Shown here one piece after another: positions 16,503-25,248 of a stretch of 56,924 nt of DNA. This DNA comes from Thiomicrorhabdus heinhorstiae (GTDB taxonomy: Bacteria > Pseudomonadota > Gammaproteobacteria > Thiomicrospirales > Thiomicrospiraceae), in the NCBI RefSeq assembly GCF_013391765.2, contig NZ_JACBGI020000014.1, positions 1 to 56,924 on the forward strand. Reading direction: 5' to 3'. How positions within the stretch are numbered: the stretch's first letter is position 1; each line of letters begins with the position of its first letter. Position numbers and translations under genes: made by a program. The notes beneath the pieces are model-generated. The model was not told the DNA's origin. It did not search any database and saw only the letters and a program-made list of their open reading frames with translations.

Positions 16503-17231
16503 CTATTGGAACTGAGGCGGTTTCGCCAAGGTTAAGACTATTACCCGGTCTTCTTCGGTATTTTCGATGCGAATTTTACCCGGAAAATAGTCGTAATCCG
16601 GCAGCAGCCATAATTGAATGTTTGCCTGTTCGCTACTGAAATCATAGCGTAAAGCGTTGACGTCCTTTTTTTGGAACGGCAATTCAAGTTTGACGGCTTG
16701 ATCGATGGTGTTAAACGTCAATTTCTGCTGTAATTTGCTGTCCTGCAGGTAGAAATCTTCCAGCGGTTTATTATTCAGCTTCCAGTACTGGATCGCATAC
16801 GCCAGGGAACTGGCGTCGTAAGCATTATCCTGTTGTGGCCAGAAACGCTGCTTTTCGACATATTCGATGCGTTCTTCGTCACTGTCCAGTTTCAGGGTTT
16901 CAATCTTGGCAACTTTGTCGTTTTTCAAAGTGGTTTTTTGGTAGCTTAGCCACTGAAAACCCTCGTCCGATTGCTGCAGAGCGATCGATTCAACCGAAGA
17001 TTCATCGACGAAGTTGCTGATCCAGCCTTTGGGTTTGGCGATACTTTCAATCGTGCAGTTCAACTCTTTGTCGCAAGTCATCTTCTGGTGAGCGAGACCT
17101 AGATTAAAGCCGAACGCATTGACGGCAAAGTCCGCGTTGAAAGGCGGAATAGATTGCGCCTGAGCAAGAGCAGGGATCAGCGTTAAGCTTAGAGTGAAAA
17201 CGGTTGCCTTGAATGTCGTCGCAAGTTTCAT
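16503..17231 (-). CDS. DUF3108 periplasmic protein
   Basis: From ATG 17231 the product is 242 residues with a clean signal peptide ([23 protein letters not shown]). The body matches DUF3108 in style: it begins with a beta strand run ([19 protein letters not shown]), has two cysteines close together ([13 protein letters not shown]), and ends with a [19 protein letters not shown] strand pair. The function is unknown; members are periplasmic and beta-rich. The frame is open 19 codons further, overlapping purN by 14 bp, but that extension breaks the signal peptide. Neither start has a strong ribosome site. The gene lies between purN and dcd, an arrangement I have seen in related genomes. Confidence 0.75.
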   Translation of the reverse strand: MKLATTFKATVFTLSLTLIPALAQAQSIPPFNADFAVNAFGFNLGLAHQKMTCDKELNCTIESIAKPKGWISNFVDESSVESIALQQSDEGFQWLSYQKTTLKNDKVAKIETLKLDSDEERIEYVEKQRFWPQQDNAYDASSLAYAIQYWKLNNKPLEDFYLQDSKLQQKLTFNTIDQAVKLELPFQKKDVNALRYDFSSEQANIQLWLLPDYDYFPGKIRIENTEEDRVIVLTLAKPPQFQ

Positions 17232-17274
17232 ACAGCGGCTCGTCGGTTGGTAATTTAATGCTGCTAGCATACCC

Positions 17275-17922
17275 TTAAATAACGGCATTTAACAAGAGCG
17301 GGGTCTTGAGAAGTTGTTGATCGAAATAAGCCAGATTATCGCGTAATTCGATGCGGTGTTTACAATACCAGTCCACTACCAGCGGATAGGCGATATGCTC
17401 CTGAGTGTGTACTTTTTTGGCCAGGCTTGCAGCATCGTCGCTTGCTTCGATCAAGACCTTGGCTTGCAGGATCACCGGCCCGCCATCCAGTTCCGGTGTA
17501 ACGAAATGAATGCTTAACCCATGTTCGGTGTCGCCGGCGTCCAAAGCACGCTGGTGGGTGTGCAGACCGGTGTATTTCGGTAGCAAAGACGGATGGATAT
17601 TGAGCATTTTGCCGAGATATTTTTCGGTGAACCACGGCGTCAAAATGCGCATAAAACCGGCTAATACAATTAAATCGACTCTGGCACGATCGAGTTCCAG
17701 ACTCAAGGCATGGTCGAATTCCTGACGAGATGGGTACTGTTTGTGATCCAGCGCTACGGTCCGAATATCGGCATTTTGCGCTCTTTGCAGCCCGTATGCA
17801 TCCGCCTTGTTAGAAATCACCAAAGCGATTTCGTAGGCCGACGGGTGTTGGCGTTGATAGTCGATAAGCGCCTGTAAGTTGGAGCCGTTGCCGGAAATCA
17901 AAACAGCGATTTTCTGAGTCAT
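17275..17922 (-). CDS. purN: Phosphoribosylglycinamide formyltransferase
   Basis: PurN transfers a formyl group from 10-formyl-THF to GAR in purine synthesis. It is 215 residues, normal for the family. GNGSN (11-15) binds phosphate; the catalytic residues Asn108 and His110 are in LNIHPSLLPKY, and Asp146 is in PELDGGP. It follows purM, the usual partner, but a terminator-like hairpin sits between them, so purN may be made at a lower level or from its own promoter. The DUF3108 gene follows immediately. Confidence 0.97.
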   Translation of the reverse strand: MTQKIAVLISGNGSNLQALIDYQRQHPSAYEIALVISNKADAYGLQRAQNADIRTVALDHKQYPSRQEFDHALSLELDRARVDLIVLAGFMRILTPWFTEKYLGKMLNIHPSLLPKYTGLHTHQRALDAGDTEHGLSIHFVTPELDGGPVILQAKVLIEASDDAASLAKKVHTQEHIAYPLVVDWYCKHRIELRDNLAYFDQQLLKTPLLLNAVI

Positions 17923-17952
17923 AAGGTATTGCTGGATGGAGTAGGTGTATAA

Positions 17953-17980
17953 CTAAAAACCGCCGAGCTGGTCGGCGGTT
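17953..17980 (-). terminator. Terminator-like hairpin between purM and purN
   Basis: AACCGCCGA (17958-17966) pairs perfectly with TCGGCGGTT (17972-17980) over a 5-nt loop and is followed on the minus strand by T5. It lies 11 bp after purM and may attenuate purN. Confidence 0.7.
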
Positions 17981-17991
17981 TGTCGGTTGGC

Positions 17992-19041
17992 TTAAGCTTG
18001 AATCAGCTTAACGCTTGGCTCGACTTGATCGGATGCTTCGATGCGGCCGATCACCGAAACGGTTTCGCCGGCGGCAGTCAGTAATTCGGTTGCCTTGTCC
18101 AGATCGGCTTCCTTAATTACGATGACCATTCCGATACCGCAGTTCAAAGTACGGTGCATTTCTTCGTATTCAACGTTACCGGCTTCCTGAATCCAGTCGA
18201 ACACAGCAGCGCGTTTCCAAGCATTGGTGTTGACCGTAGCTTGAGTGTTTTTAGGCATAACGCGAGGCAGGTTTTCCAACAGACCACCACCGGTAATGTG
18301 TGATAGAGCGTGAATTTCAATGTGTTTCATCAATTCAAGAAGCGGCTTGACATAGATGCGGGTCGGGGCCATCAGTGCATCGATGAGCGGCTGACCGTCC
18401 ATATCCATTTGCAGGTCGGTATTGCTGACTTCGATGATTTTACGAATCAGCGAGTAACCGTTTGAGTGCGGGCCACTGGAACTTAAACCGATCATGACAT
18501 CGCCGGCAGCTACTTTAGAGCCGTCGATCAGTTCCGATTTTTCAACGATCCCGACGCAGAAACCAGCCAGATCGTAATCACCTTTCGGATACATGCCCGG
18601 CATTTCCGCCGTTTCACCGCCGATCAAAGCACAGCCTGCTTGCAGGCAGCCGTCACCGATTCCTTTTACTACATCGGTAGCTACATCCAACTCAAGTTTG
18701 CCGGTGGCATAGTAGTCCAGGAAGAATAGAGGTTCAGCACCCTGAACGATCAGGTCGTTGACGCACATTGCGACCAGATCGATCCCGACTTGATCGTGTT
18801 TTCCGCTGTCGATCGCCAGACGAAGCTTGGTTCCCACACCATCGGTTCCGGATACCAGAAGCGGGTTCTTGTATTTTTGCATATCCAGTTCGAATAGAGC
18901 GCCGAATCCACCTAAAGAGGCTGGTACTTCAGGTCTTGAAGTGGCTTTTGCAATTGGTTTGATGGCTTCTACTAAGGCATTTCCGGCATCAATGTCGACA
19001 CCGGCGTCTTTATAACTGATGGATGGGTTTTTCGCTGTCAT
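17992..19041 (-). CDS. purM: Phosphoribosylaminoimidazole synthetase (AIR synthase)
   Basis: PurM cyclises FGAM to AIR with ATP. The 349-residue protein is full length (E. coli 345). It opens with [16 protein letters not shown], the family signature, and contains [20 protein letters not shown], the [13 protein letters not shown] block that binds ATP and [10 protein letters not shown]. It is divergent from the DUF2066-hda pair, a gene order found in many gammaproteobacteria, and precedes purN. The ATG at 19041 lies about 8 bp after an ACACTGAACAAT stretch, with no strong Shine-Dalgarno. Confidence 0.97.
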   Translation of the reverse strand: MTAKNPSISYKDAGVDIDAGNALVEAIKPIAKATSRPEVPASLGGFGALFELDMQKYKNPLLVSGTDGVGTKLRLAIDSGKHDQVGIDLVAMCVNDLIVQGAEPLFFLDYYATGKLELDVATDVVKGIGDGCLQAGCALIGGETAEMPGMYPKGDYDLAGFCVGIVEKSELIDGSKVAAGDVMIGLSSSGPHSNGYSLIRKIIEVSNTDLQMDMDGQPLIDALMAPTRIYVKPLLELMKHIEIHALSHITGGGLLENLPRVMPKNTQATVNTNAWKRAAVFDWIQEAGNVEYEEMHRTLNCGIGMVIVIKEADLDKATELLTAAGETVSVIGRIEASDQVEPSVKLIQA

Positions 19042-19184
19042 ATTTTATTGTTCAGTGTTCTTAATAAATCGGCTAGGGGCTGTTTCGATCCGACATGCTT
19101 GAAATAGCCTGACCCTTTATAAAAGGTTGTGTCGGTTCGATGAAAAAATATTATGATATTGTAACTAAAATTTTAGGTCCGGAT

Positions 19185-20336
19185 ATGAGAAGTTTTCAGC
19201 AATTTGTGTTTCTTGTTTTTTTGTTTGTCGTTCAAAACGTTCAAGCCCAAACTCTCTCTACGCAAATCGATTCTTTCTACGAAGTTACCCTCCCTTACGA
19301 TAAAAGCGCTTTCGCACAAGTTCCTTTCGGTCTGCAAAATCATGATGTAAATGCCGTCGTCTCGGTCGATAGCCTGTCTCAGGAGGCGATGAAAATTTTA
19401 TTGAGCCGTCTGGCGGCGAATGATTCATTGCTGAACAGTGAATTAGGACGACAAACGATTACCGGCAGTAAAACTTGGCTGAAATCCTATTTCTTCAAAG
19501 CACGCAAGGAAGAGGGTGTTACCGTCGGACAGGATATCGAATTCGTCTTTGATGGCGAGCGTCTGTTCCGCATGTTGAAGCAAAACAAGGCCGCGGTCTG
19601 GTCGCCGCTTAATCGTCCAAGTACTTTGATTATGGGCAGCTTTGTTCAGGCCGGCCATGTCTTTAAGCTGGACCAGCAGGCACTGCGCTACCGAGAAGAT
19701 TTGCCTTTGACCGTCTATCCGCAATGGTTCGGCTTGCCGGCCGGTTTTCCGCCGAACCAGAATAACTGGATACTGCCGATAAGAGACGGCAACCCGCCAC
19801 GCATTATTCAAGAGACGCTTTTGGCTTCCGATCAGTCTTATTTGCTAAGTTTTAAACTGGTCGAAAAAAACAGTCGTCTGTTTGCTTTGGAATGGATGCT
19901 GTTTTCAAAAAGCGGGCAGTTGGTCGCCCATTCAAGCCATCGTGGCGATAATGCGAGGACTTTGCTGAATTTAATGTTTAAACATCTGGCGTATCGTTAT
20001 CGCCAGTTGACACAAACTAAAAAAACCGAAGAATGGGGGAGCCTCAATATAGTGGTGCACGACCTCAAGAGCGAGCGCACCCTTAAATTGCTGCAGAAAC
20101 GTCTGAGTTCTCAGCAGTCGGAGATTACTTCGATTCAACTGCAATCGGTGAATGCCGAAGGTGCGCGTTTGGTGGTGAATTACAACGGCAGTTACCAAAA
20201 TCTGGTCAACTGGATCAAGCAGTGGCCGGAGTTGGGTTCATTGCACGAACGACGCAGTTATAACCAAATTGATATTTTATTAAGTTCCGAATTGAGTGAA
20301 GAACCTCAGGGAACGACAACGGGAGAAACGCCTTAG
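19185..20336 (+). CDS. DUF2066 domain periplasmic protein
   Basis: This is a 383-residue protein of unknown function. From ATG 19185 it has a good signal peptide (FVFLVFLFVVQNVQA); an in-frame ATG at 19140 would add 15 residues including two Asp, and its ribosome site is poorly spaced, so I prefer 19185, where TTAGG lies 7 nt upstream. The body is the DUF2066 type: an early strand region (FYEVTLPYD), an Ala/Leu helix (ALSRLAANDSLL-like), and a central WFGLPAGFPPNQNNWILPI stretch. The stop codon overlaps the GTG of hda by 1 nt. The purM-DUF2066-hda neighbourhood is common in gammaproteobacteria, but no functional link is established. Confidence 0.8.
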   Translation: MRSFQQFVFLVFLFVVQNVQAQTLSTQIDSFYEVTLPYDKSAFAQVPFGLQNHDVNAVVSVDSLSQEAMKILLSRLAANDSLLNSELGRQTITGSKTWLKSYFFKARKEEGVTVGQDIEFVFDGERLFRMLKQNKAAVWSPLNRPSTLIMGSFVQAGHVFKLDQQALRYREDLPLTVYPQWFGLPAGFPPNQNNWILPIRDGNPPRIIQETLLASDQSYLLSFKLVEKNSRLFALEWMLFSKSGQLVAHSSHRGDNARTLLNLMFKHLAYRYRQLTQTKKTEEWGSLNIVVHDLKSERTLKLLQKRLSSQQSEITSIQLQSVNAEGARLVVNYNGSYQNLVNWIKQWPELGSLHERRSYNQIDILLSSELSEEPQGTTTGETP

Positions 20337-21046
20337 TGTTTGTACAAATGCCGTTAAAAATCGGCCTTAAGGATGAAGCCTGTTTTGAGACGTTTATTAC
20401 CGAGCAGGAGTCGCTGGCGGTCGCTTTGAGTTCTTTACTGAACGCTTTGAAAGAACCGCGCGGAAATGCGTTCTATCTGTACGGCCAAAGCGGTGTCGGT
20501 AAGACCCATTTATTGCAGGCGGCGTGCCGCTATATTACCGAGAAAGGCAAAGCCAGCGTCTACATTCCGATGAGCGACGAGAGTTTGCCGCTGATTCCGG
20601 ATGTCCTGGTTGGTCTTGAGCAAACCCCTCTGGTTTGCCTGGATGATATCGGTTGCAAGGTCGGTAATAAATCATGGGAGTTGGCTTTAGCGAATCTGAT
20701 TACCAAATCCAGTGTCCAAGGGCATATTTTGATCTTGGCCGGGGATGATTCGATTGTTGATTGGAAAATCGCGACTCCTGAACTGGCTAAGGCATTGATG
20801 ACGGTATTGCCGATCGTGTTGACGCCTTTAACGCAAAAGGAAGAGCTGATCTCTGCATTGCAGCGACACAGCCTGCGCCTTGGATTTGAATTACCCGAGA
20901 AGGTTGGTGATTATCTGCTCAAAAAGTATTCTTACGACCTGCAGGAATTGCTGGCGGTTCTGACGTTACTGGAGCAGGCGTCTCTGGTAGAAAAACGTCG
21001 TCTTTCTCTCGGGTTTGTAAAAAAAGTGTTGGAAAACGATCTTTAA
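20336..21046 (+). CDS. hda: DnaA regulatory inactivator Hda
   Basis: Hda binds the sliding clamp and stimulates ATP hydrolysis by DnaA, which limits re-initiation of replication. The 236-residue protein has the family length and the DnaA-like AAA+ fold. Walker A GQSGVGKT (50-57) is intact, unlike the degenerate loop of E. coli Hda, and LVCLDDIG (99-106) is the Walker B region. I accept GTG 20336 over ATG 20348 because GGGAG precedes it by 10 nt and because it includes Gln4 of QMPLKI, which fits a clamp-binding motif at the extreme N-terminus. The gene is tied to DUF2066 by a 1-nt overlap. Confidence 0.93.
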   Translation: MFVQMPLKIGLKDEACFETFITEQESLAVALSSLLNALKEPRGNAFYLYGQSGVGKTHLLQAACRYITEKGKASVYIPMSDESLPLIPDVLVGLEQTPLVCLDDIGCKVGNKSWELALANLITKSSVQGHILILAGDDSIVDWKIATPELAKALMTVLPIVLTPLTQKEELISALQRHSLRLGFELPEKVGDYLLKKYSYDLQELLAVLTLLEQASLVEKRRLSLGFVKKVLENDL

Positions 21047-21119
21047 TACCTTGATTAAAACTTCGGACGGCAGGGGTCGCCGGAGGTAAAAAATTAAAAT
21101 ACGGGCATCTGAAAATTCT

Positions 21120-21623
21120 ATGAAAAAACTAAATAAGTTATACGCAGCACTAGGCATTTTTTTGTTAATCTTGAGCTTTGGCGCGCAAGCCAAACCGCCG
21201 GCCGAAGATATTAAATTTATCGATCTGGACGGCAAGGTGACGCATCTGTCGGATTACAAAGGAAAATGGGTTGTCGTCAACCTTTGGGCGACCTGGTGCC
21301 CGCCTTGTCTGGTAGAGATTCCCGATCTGGTTCTGTTCCACGAAGAACACCATGAAAAGGATGCGATTGTGATCGGAGTGAATTACGAAGATACCGATCC
21401 GCAAAAGGTCAAGGCCTTTGCAGATTCGCAAATGATCAACTATCCGGTGGTGCGTTTTGAAGGCAAGGTTGACGGACGAACTTCTCCGTTTGGGCCTTTG
21501 AATGGCTTGCCGACGACTTATATGGTCGCGCCGGACGGTACTGTTGTTGCCGGACGTACCGGTATGGTCGACGAAAAAATGTTGAACGATTTTATTAAAA
21601 ATTACAGCCAGATCTCGAAATAA
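21120..21623 (+). CDS. Secreted TlpA-like thioredoxin
   Basis: This 167-residue periplasmic thiol-disulfide protein has a signal peptide ending GAQA (about residue 24). The active site LWATWCPPCLVEIP has Cys60 and Cys63, the CPPC form of TlpA, ResA and CcmG proteins. A cis-proline loop (GLPTTYMV) follows. It is the first gene of a six-gene operon that continues with a second thioredoxin and a TolC-like channel. The ATG lacks a ribosome site, while a perfect GGAGGT lies 33-38 nt upstream, 5 nt before an in-frame ATT at 21093. Initiation at ATT would add nine residues and weaken the signal peptide, so I keep the ATG. Confidence 0.85.
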   Translation: MKKLNKLYAALGIFLLILSFGAQAKPPAEDIKFIDLDGKVTHLSDYKGKWVVVNLWATWCPPCLVEIPDLVLFHEEHHEKDAIVIGVNYEDTDPQKVKAFADSQMINYPVVRFEGKVDGRTSPFGPLNGLPTTYMVAPDGTVVAGRTGMVDEKMLNDFIKNYSQISK

Positions 21624-21681
21624 GATTGTCGTCTAAACGGTTTTGAGTTTACGGCTGGATAAAGACAAGGATGGAATACTC

Positions 21682-22200
21682 ATGATGAAACGTATTTTAT
21701 TGGCGTTTTCTCTGGCTTGCTTAAGTTGGTCTGCGGTCGCGGCCGACGGTTTTTTCGATGAAACCTTCGGAAACTATCAGGAAGATTTGGAGACCGCCAA
21801 AGAGGAAGGTAAGAAAGGCATTTTCATGTTTTTCTTTATGGATGAATGTCCGTTCTGCCACCGCATGCGCACGACGATCATGACCGAACCGGATGTTATC
21901 AAGCTGTACCGAGACAATTTCCTGACGTATACGCACGATATTGAAGGCAGTAACGAAGTGGTCAACTTCGACGGAAAAAGTATGACCGCACAGGATCTGG
22001 CGGAAAAAGTCTATCGAGTACGCGCAACCCCGGTCATGATTATTTTCGGTTTGGACGGCAAGCCGATCGTCCGCTATACCGGCCCGACCCGTACTAAAGA
22101 AGAGTTTAAGTGGTTGGCGGAATATGTAATTGACGGCAGTTACAAAAAAGAGTCGTTTACCGTTTATAAACGAGCCAAGAAAAAAGAAAGCCGCCAATAA
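21682..22200 (+). CDS. SoxW-like secreted thioredoxin
   Basis: This 172-residue protein has a signal peptide ending near AVAA (residue 21) and the active site DECPFCHRM (Cys56, Cys59), the CxxC form used by SoxW and other periplasmic thioredoxins of the thioredoxin_2/7 group. VRATPVMIIFGLDGKPIVRYTG is the usual cis-Pro region. The C-terminus is strongly basic. The frame is open 13 codons further upstream, but MM at 21682-21687 begins the signal peptide and AAGG precedes it. It follows the TlpA-like gene and precedes the channel gene, so the two thioredoxins may act on the same envelope partner. No sox genes are in the window. Confidence 0.8.
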   Translation: MMKRILLAFSLACLSWSAVAADGFFDETFGNYQEDLETAKEEGKKGIFMFFFMDECPFCHRMRTTIMTEPDVIKLYRDNFLTYTHDIEGSNEVVNFDGKSMTAQDLAEKVYRVRATPVMIIFGLDGKPIVRYTGPTRTKEEFKWLAEYVIDGSYKKESFTVYKRAKKKESRQ

Positions 22201-22221
22201 TATTATCTGAGGAGATCATCC

Positions 22222-23574
22222 ATGTCGAAATCATGGTTTCGAGTTGTTTTGCCGCTTCTAATAACCGGTGGAATAGCCAATGGCCTAGTGCCGGCGGTAG
22301 CCGGTGCGGAAGAGGCTTCGCAGGACCAGGCGGTTACTGCTCAGCCGGTTAAGGTTGCATTGCCTAATCCGCTGACTCTAGAGTATCTGCTAAACGATTT
22401 TACAATCAGCGGGCCGGAACTGGCATTGCAAAAAGCAAGGATTGCTCAGCTGCAAGCCGAAACACTGCTCTCCAATAATGCTTTTCAAGCGGATCTGCAA
22501 GCACGTCTCGGACGCAGAGAATTTGCCGAAGAAGATCAGCCGCATAATTTGCTGGCGCTGCATATCGGCAAGGTGCTGTACGATTTTGGGCGGGAGTCTT
22601 TGCGCCAGGAAGCGATTGCCGGTCAATTAAGTGCAGAGCAATCCTTGACTGCGTCGGTCGAAGAACGTCAGAAACTGGATGTTATGCAAGCCTACTTTAA
22701 TGTTCTTTTGGCGGATTTCCAGTTCCGCATCGATAACGAAGCGATGGCGGTGGAATATGTCAGTTATGACAAGGCTAAAGATTTCCACGATGTCGGTCAG
22801 GTTTCCGATGTTGATTTGCTGGCAGCGGAAAACCGTTATCAAACCATCTTGCTATCTCGCAGCCGTGCCGAACAGAAGCAGTTACAGACCCGTATTCAGC
22901 TGGCAAATGTGATCGGTGCGCCAAATGCCCGTCCGGATGAATTGAAAATGCCGGATTTAGCGCTATATTTGCAGCGCGACGCTAAAGATCTGGAACTCAC
23001 GGCGCTGCAAGGGGTGGTGATACAACAGAATCCGCAACTGGTGGCTCTGAATGCTAAGATTCAGGCCCAGCAGTCGGCGATAGCCTCGGCGGCCAAGAGT
23101 GGGATGCCGACGATTCGCGGCGATGCATGGGTAGGTTCGCTGTCCAGTTACCCGGAAATTCGTGAAGGGCGCTGGCGTGCCGATTTGACGTTGAACGTTC
23201 CGATAATGGACGGCGGTTTAAGCGATCTGGCTAAGGCGCAGGCGCAGGCAAAACTGGCAGAATATGAAGCCCTGTATCAACAGCTGGCTCAACAGTTGCG
23301 CGAGCAGGTCGCCGACCTTTATTTCCAGATTAAGCTCTTGGAAACCGAGAAGAAAAAACACCAGACCTTTGGTGATTATGCCGATCTTTATCTGGATTAC
23401 AGCCGTGCACTGTATGAAAACGAAGTATCGACCGATTTCGGGGATGCGATGGTGCGTTTGTCGCAAGCGAATTACGATATGGTGGCATGGCGTTTTAAAC
23501 AGGCATTGCTATGGGCGCAGCTTGATTATTTATCAGGTAAACCGTTAATGAATTTAAAGGGGTCGCAAGGATGA
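22222..23574 (+). CDS. TolC-family outer membrane channel protein
   Basis: This 450-residue protein has a signal peptide (LLITGGIANGLVPAVAGA) and the TolC/OEP duplication: two halves rich in long Ala/Gln/Glu/Leu coiled-coil helices (about 65-230 and 265-445). NVPIMDGGLSDLAKAQAQAKLAEYE is the typical signature before the second hairpin. It should form a trimeric outer-membrane tunnel. GAGGAGATC gives a strong ribosome site. It overlaps the adaptor gene by 4 bp, so channel and adaptor are made together. Unusually, no inner-membrane RND, ABC or MFS pump is encoded nearby. Confidence 0.88.
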   Translation: MSKSWFRVVLPLLITGGIANGLVPAVAGAEEASQDQAVTAQPVKVALPNPLTLEYLLNDFTISGPELALQKARIAQLQAETLLSNNAFQADLQARLGRREFAEEDQPHNLLALHIGKVLYDFGRESLRQEAIAGQLSAEQSLTASVEERQKLDVMQAYFNVLLADFQFRIDNEAMAVEYVSYDKAKDFHDVGQVSDVDLLAAENRYQTILLSRSRAEQKQLQTRIQLANVIGAPNARPDELKMPDLALYLQRDAKDLELTALQGVVIQQNPQLVALNAKIQAQQSAIASAAKSGMPTIRGDAWVGSLSSYPEIREGRWRADLTLNVPIMDGGLSDLAKAQAQAKLAEYEALYQQLAQQLREQVADLYFQIKLLETEKKKHQTFGDYADLYLDYSRALYENEVSTDFGDAMVRLSQANYDMVAWRFKQALLWAQLDYLSGKPLMNLKGSQG

Positions 23575-24083
23575 AAAAATTACTAGGATATGCGTGTGTA
23601 GGGATGCTGGCTTACGGATTAGGCAGCTCTGCCGCTTTGGCGCAGACCGTTCAGATCGGTTCTCTGGTTGCCGGTCAGGTCAGCAAGGTATACGTCAAGG
23701 TTGGGCAAAACGTTAAAAAAGGTCAGTCGCTGTTGAACATCGATTCGGCGCGTTATCAGGCAAAAAACAATATGCTGCAGGCACAGTTGCGTTTGGCGGA
23801 AGCCCGGCTTAAAGATGCGCAGGTTGAATTGAGTCAGGCTCAGGATCTTTTTGATCGTACGGTGACCGCTAAACGTTCTCTGGATGCGGCTCAATTAGCT
23901 TATGATGTTGCTCAGGCGACTAAAGAAAGTGCCGTTGCCGAGCTGGCCATGCATCAGGCGTGGAAAAAATATGTCTATGTCACTGCACCGGTTAATGCCA
24001 AAGTCGTTAAGATTCACGCACCTGTCGGCACCACGGTGTATAAAGAAAATACGCCGTTGATTGAGTTAGACGACGGTCAATAA
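23571..24083 (+). CDS. Minimal periplasmic adaptor (HlyD/MFP family)
   Basis: This 170-residue adaptor is about half the usual family length. After a signal peptide (1-24, ending ALA) it shows the first lipoyl half (about 28-58, VAGQVSKVYVKVGQNVKKGQ), an alpha-helical hairpin (about 60-134) and the second lipoyl half (135-166, VTAPVNAKVVKIHAPVGT). It then stops with DDGQ; the beta-barrel and membrane-proximal domains that contact an inner-membrane pump are missing. The reading frame is clean and the next gene begins 11 bp later, so this is a genuine short form and not a frameshift. It probably docks on the TolC-like protein through its hairpin. Confidence 0.85.
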   Translation: MKKLLGYACVGMLAYGLGSSAALAQTVQIGSLVAGQVSKVYVKVGQNVKKGQSLLNIDSARYQAKNNMLQAQLRLAEARLKDAQVELSQAQDLFDRTVTAKRSLDAAQLAYDVAQATKESAVAELAMHQAWKKYVYVTAPVNAKVVKIHAPVGTTVYKENTPLIELDDGQ

Positions 24084-24094
24084 GAGGTTTTTTG

Positions 24095-24358
24095 ATGTTT
24101 GCGACACGAATGCGTTACGGTTTGAAATATTGGCGCTTGGCGATCCATCTGCTTTTCAAAACCAAACATTTCGGAGTGAATAACCGCTGGTGGTCCAGTC
24201 AGCCATCGTCAATCGGCTGGCATTGGTATCGGATTGTCTTGGGAATTGTCACGGTCGTACCGATCTGGCGCAACTACCAATCCATGAAAGTGCGCAGTTG
24301 CCTGGGATGGTTGCCGGAAGCGGAATGCATCGCGCTGGGCTTTAAGCCTAAGGCATAA
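24095..24358 (+). CDS. Small protein with one hydrophobic segment, unknown
   Basis: I do not recognise this 87-residue basic protein. It is rich in Trp, Arg and Tyr, with a probable membrane segment or amphipathic stretch at about residues 47-64 (WHWYRIVLGIVTVVPIW) and two cysteines near the C-terminus (RSCLGW, EAECIA). AGAGG lies 7 nt before ATG 24095, which is better than the TTG one codon earlier. Its position after the truncated adaptor raises the possibility that it is the inner-membrane partner of that protein; this is only inference from the order. Confidence 0.6.
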   Translation: MFATRMRYGLKYWRLAIHLLFKTKHFGVNNRWWSSQPSSIGWHWYRIVLGIVTVVPIWRNYQSMKVRSCLGWLPEAECIALGFKPKA

Positions 24359-24389
24359 TAAATATAAAGATTCTAGGAGAGCATAAGAA

Positions 24390-25202
24390 ATGGCTGAAAA
24401 GGTTAAACCGGCTGAGGAGTTAAGACAATCCAAACGATTGCGCAGAGGTTTCTGGGTCAGCGAAGACGACATGAGTTTCGATATTCCGTTTCTCGGACAT
24501 GACGTCAACTTAACCGGTTTAAGTTTTTGGCTGGAATCTGCGGAGCACTTTCTGCCCGGGCAGAGAATCAATCTATGGTTGAGAAATGCCGTCAGCGATG
24601 AGACCTACAATCTGGAAGCCGTCGAAGTTATCTCGGTGCGTCAGGTTGGCGATCTATATTTGTGTGGCTGTCATATAGCCCAGGTTGGCAGTGAACAGCT
24701 TCTTGCACATTCCCGTCTTCTCAGCAGTCAGAATCAAAAAGCGAAGGAGGTGTCGATCGACTCCTTTAATGAATTCAATCTGGTCTCACCTCTAAATCAG
24801 CTGACACAGGATCTGTCGGAGATCGAAGATGCTGCCATGGCGCTGGATCTGGCAATGGTGCAGTGGAGTGAGCAGCATAGAATAGGTGATTTTCTACTGA
24901 AAGATCTCAAGAGCGTAATCAGCCTGGTCGAGCCGGACCTGGTTGAATCGATTGAACACTTCTGTGATTTTTACGCTTCTTCACAGAATCAATCTCTGGC
25001 TTTGCTTACCTTGGCCAAATTATTGATCCATTCTCCCGATTCGCCGAATGAGAAGCTCGAGTGGCAAGGCTTTCTGGCGGACTTCGAAGCACGTTATGTC
25101 AATAAAACCCTGCAAATAGCCTATGACTATATGCACCAGGGAATGAGCGCCGAAGAAGCCCTGTTGCAAAGCAAGCAGGATCTGGAAGACAAGCTGGCCT
25201 GA
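24390..25202 (+). CDS. PilZ-like domain protein
   Basis: This 270-residue cytoplasmic protein has an N-terminal half like a PilZ domain: a basic start (KRLRRGFWV), then DVNLTGLSFWLE (38-49) in place of the usual D-x-S-x-x-G box, GQRINLWL, and LYLCGCHIAQV as the last strand. The Arg and Ser that normally bind c-di-GMP are not in ideal positions, so binding is uncertain. The rest (130-270) is helical and acidic, with no family I know. TAGGAG gives a good ribosome site. It ends the thioredoxin/TolC/adaptor operon and converges on a GAF/HD-GYP gene, which hints at c-di-GMP control of the system. Confidence 0.5.
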   Translation: MAEKVKPAEELRQSKRLRRGFWVSEDDMSFDIPFLGHDVNLTGLSFWLESAEHFLPGQRINLWLRNAVSDETYNLEAVEVISVRQVGDLYLCGCHIAQVGSEQLLAHSRLLSSQNQKAKEVSIDSFNEFNLVSPLNQLTQDLSEIEDAAMALDLAMVQWSEQHRIGDFLLKDLKSVISLVEPDLVESIEHFCDFYASSQNQSLALLTLAKLLIHSPDSPNEKLEWQGFLADFEARYVNKTLQIAYDYMHQGMSAEEALLQSKQDLEDKLA

Positions 25203-25248
25203 GTATCAGTCCGATGTCCTGAACCTGCTCTCCAGTAGGGGCGTTTAT

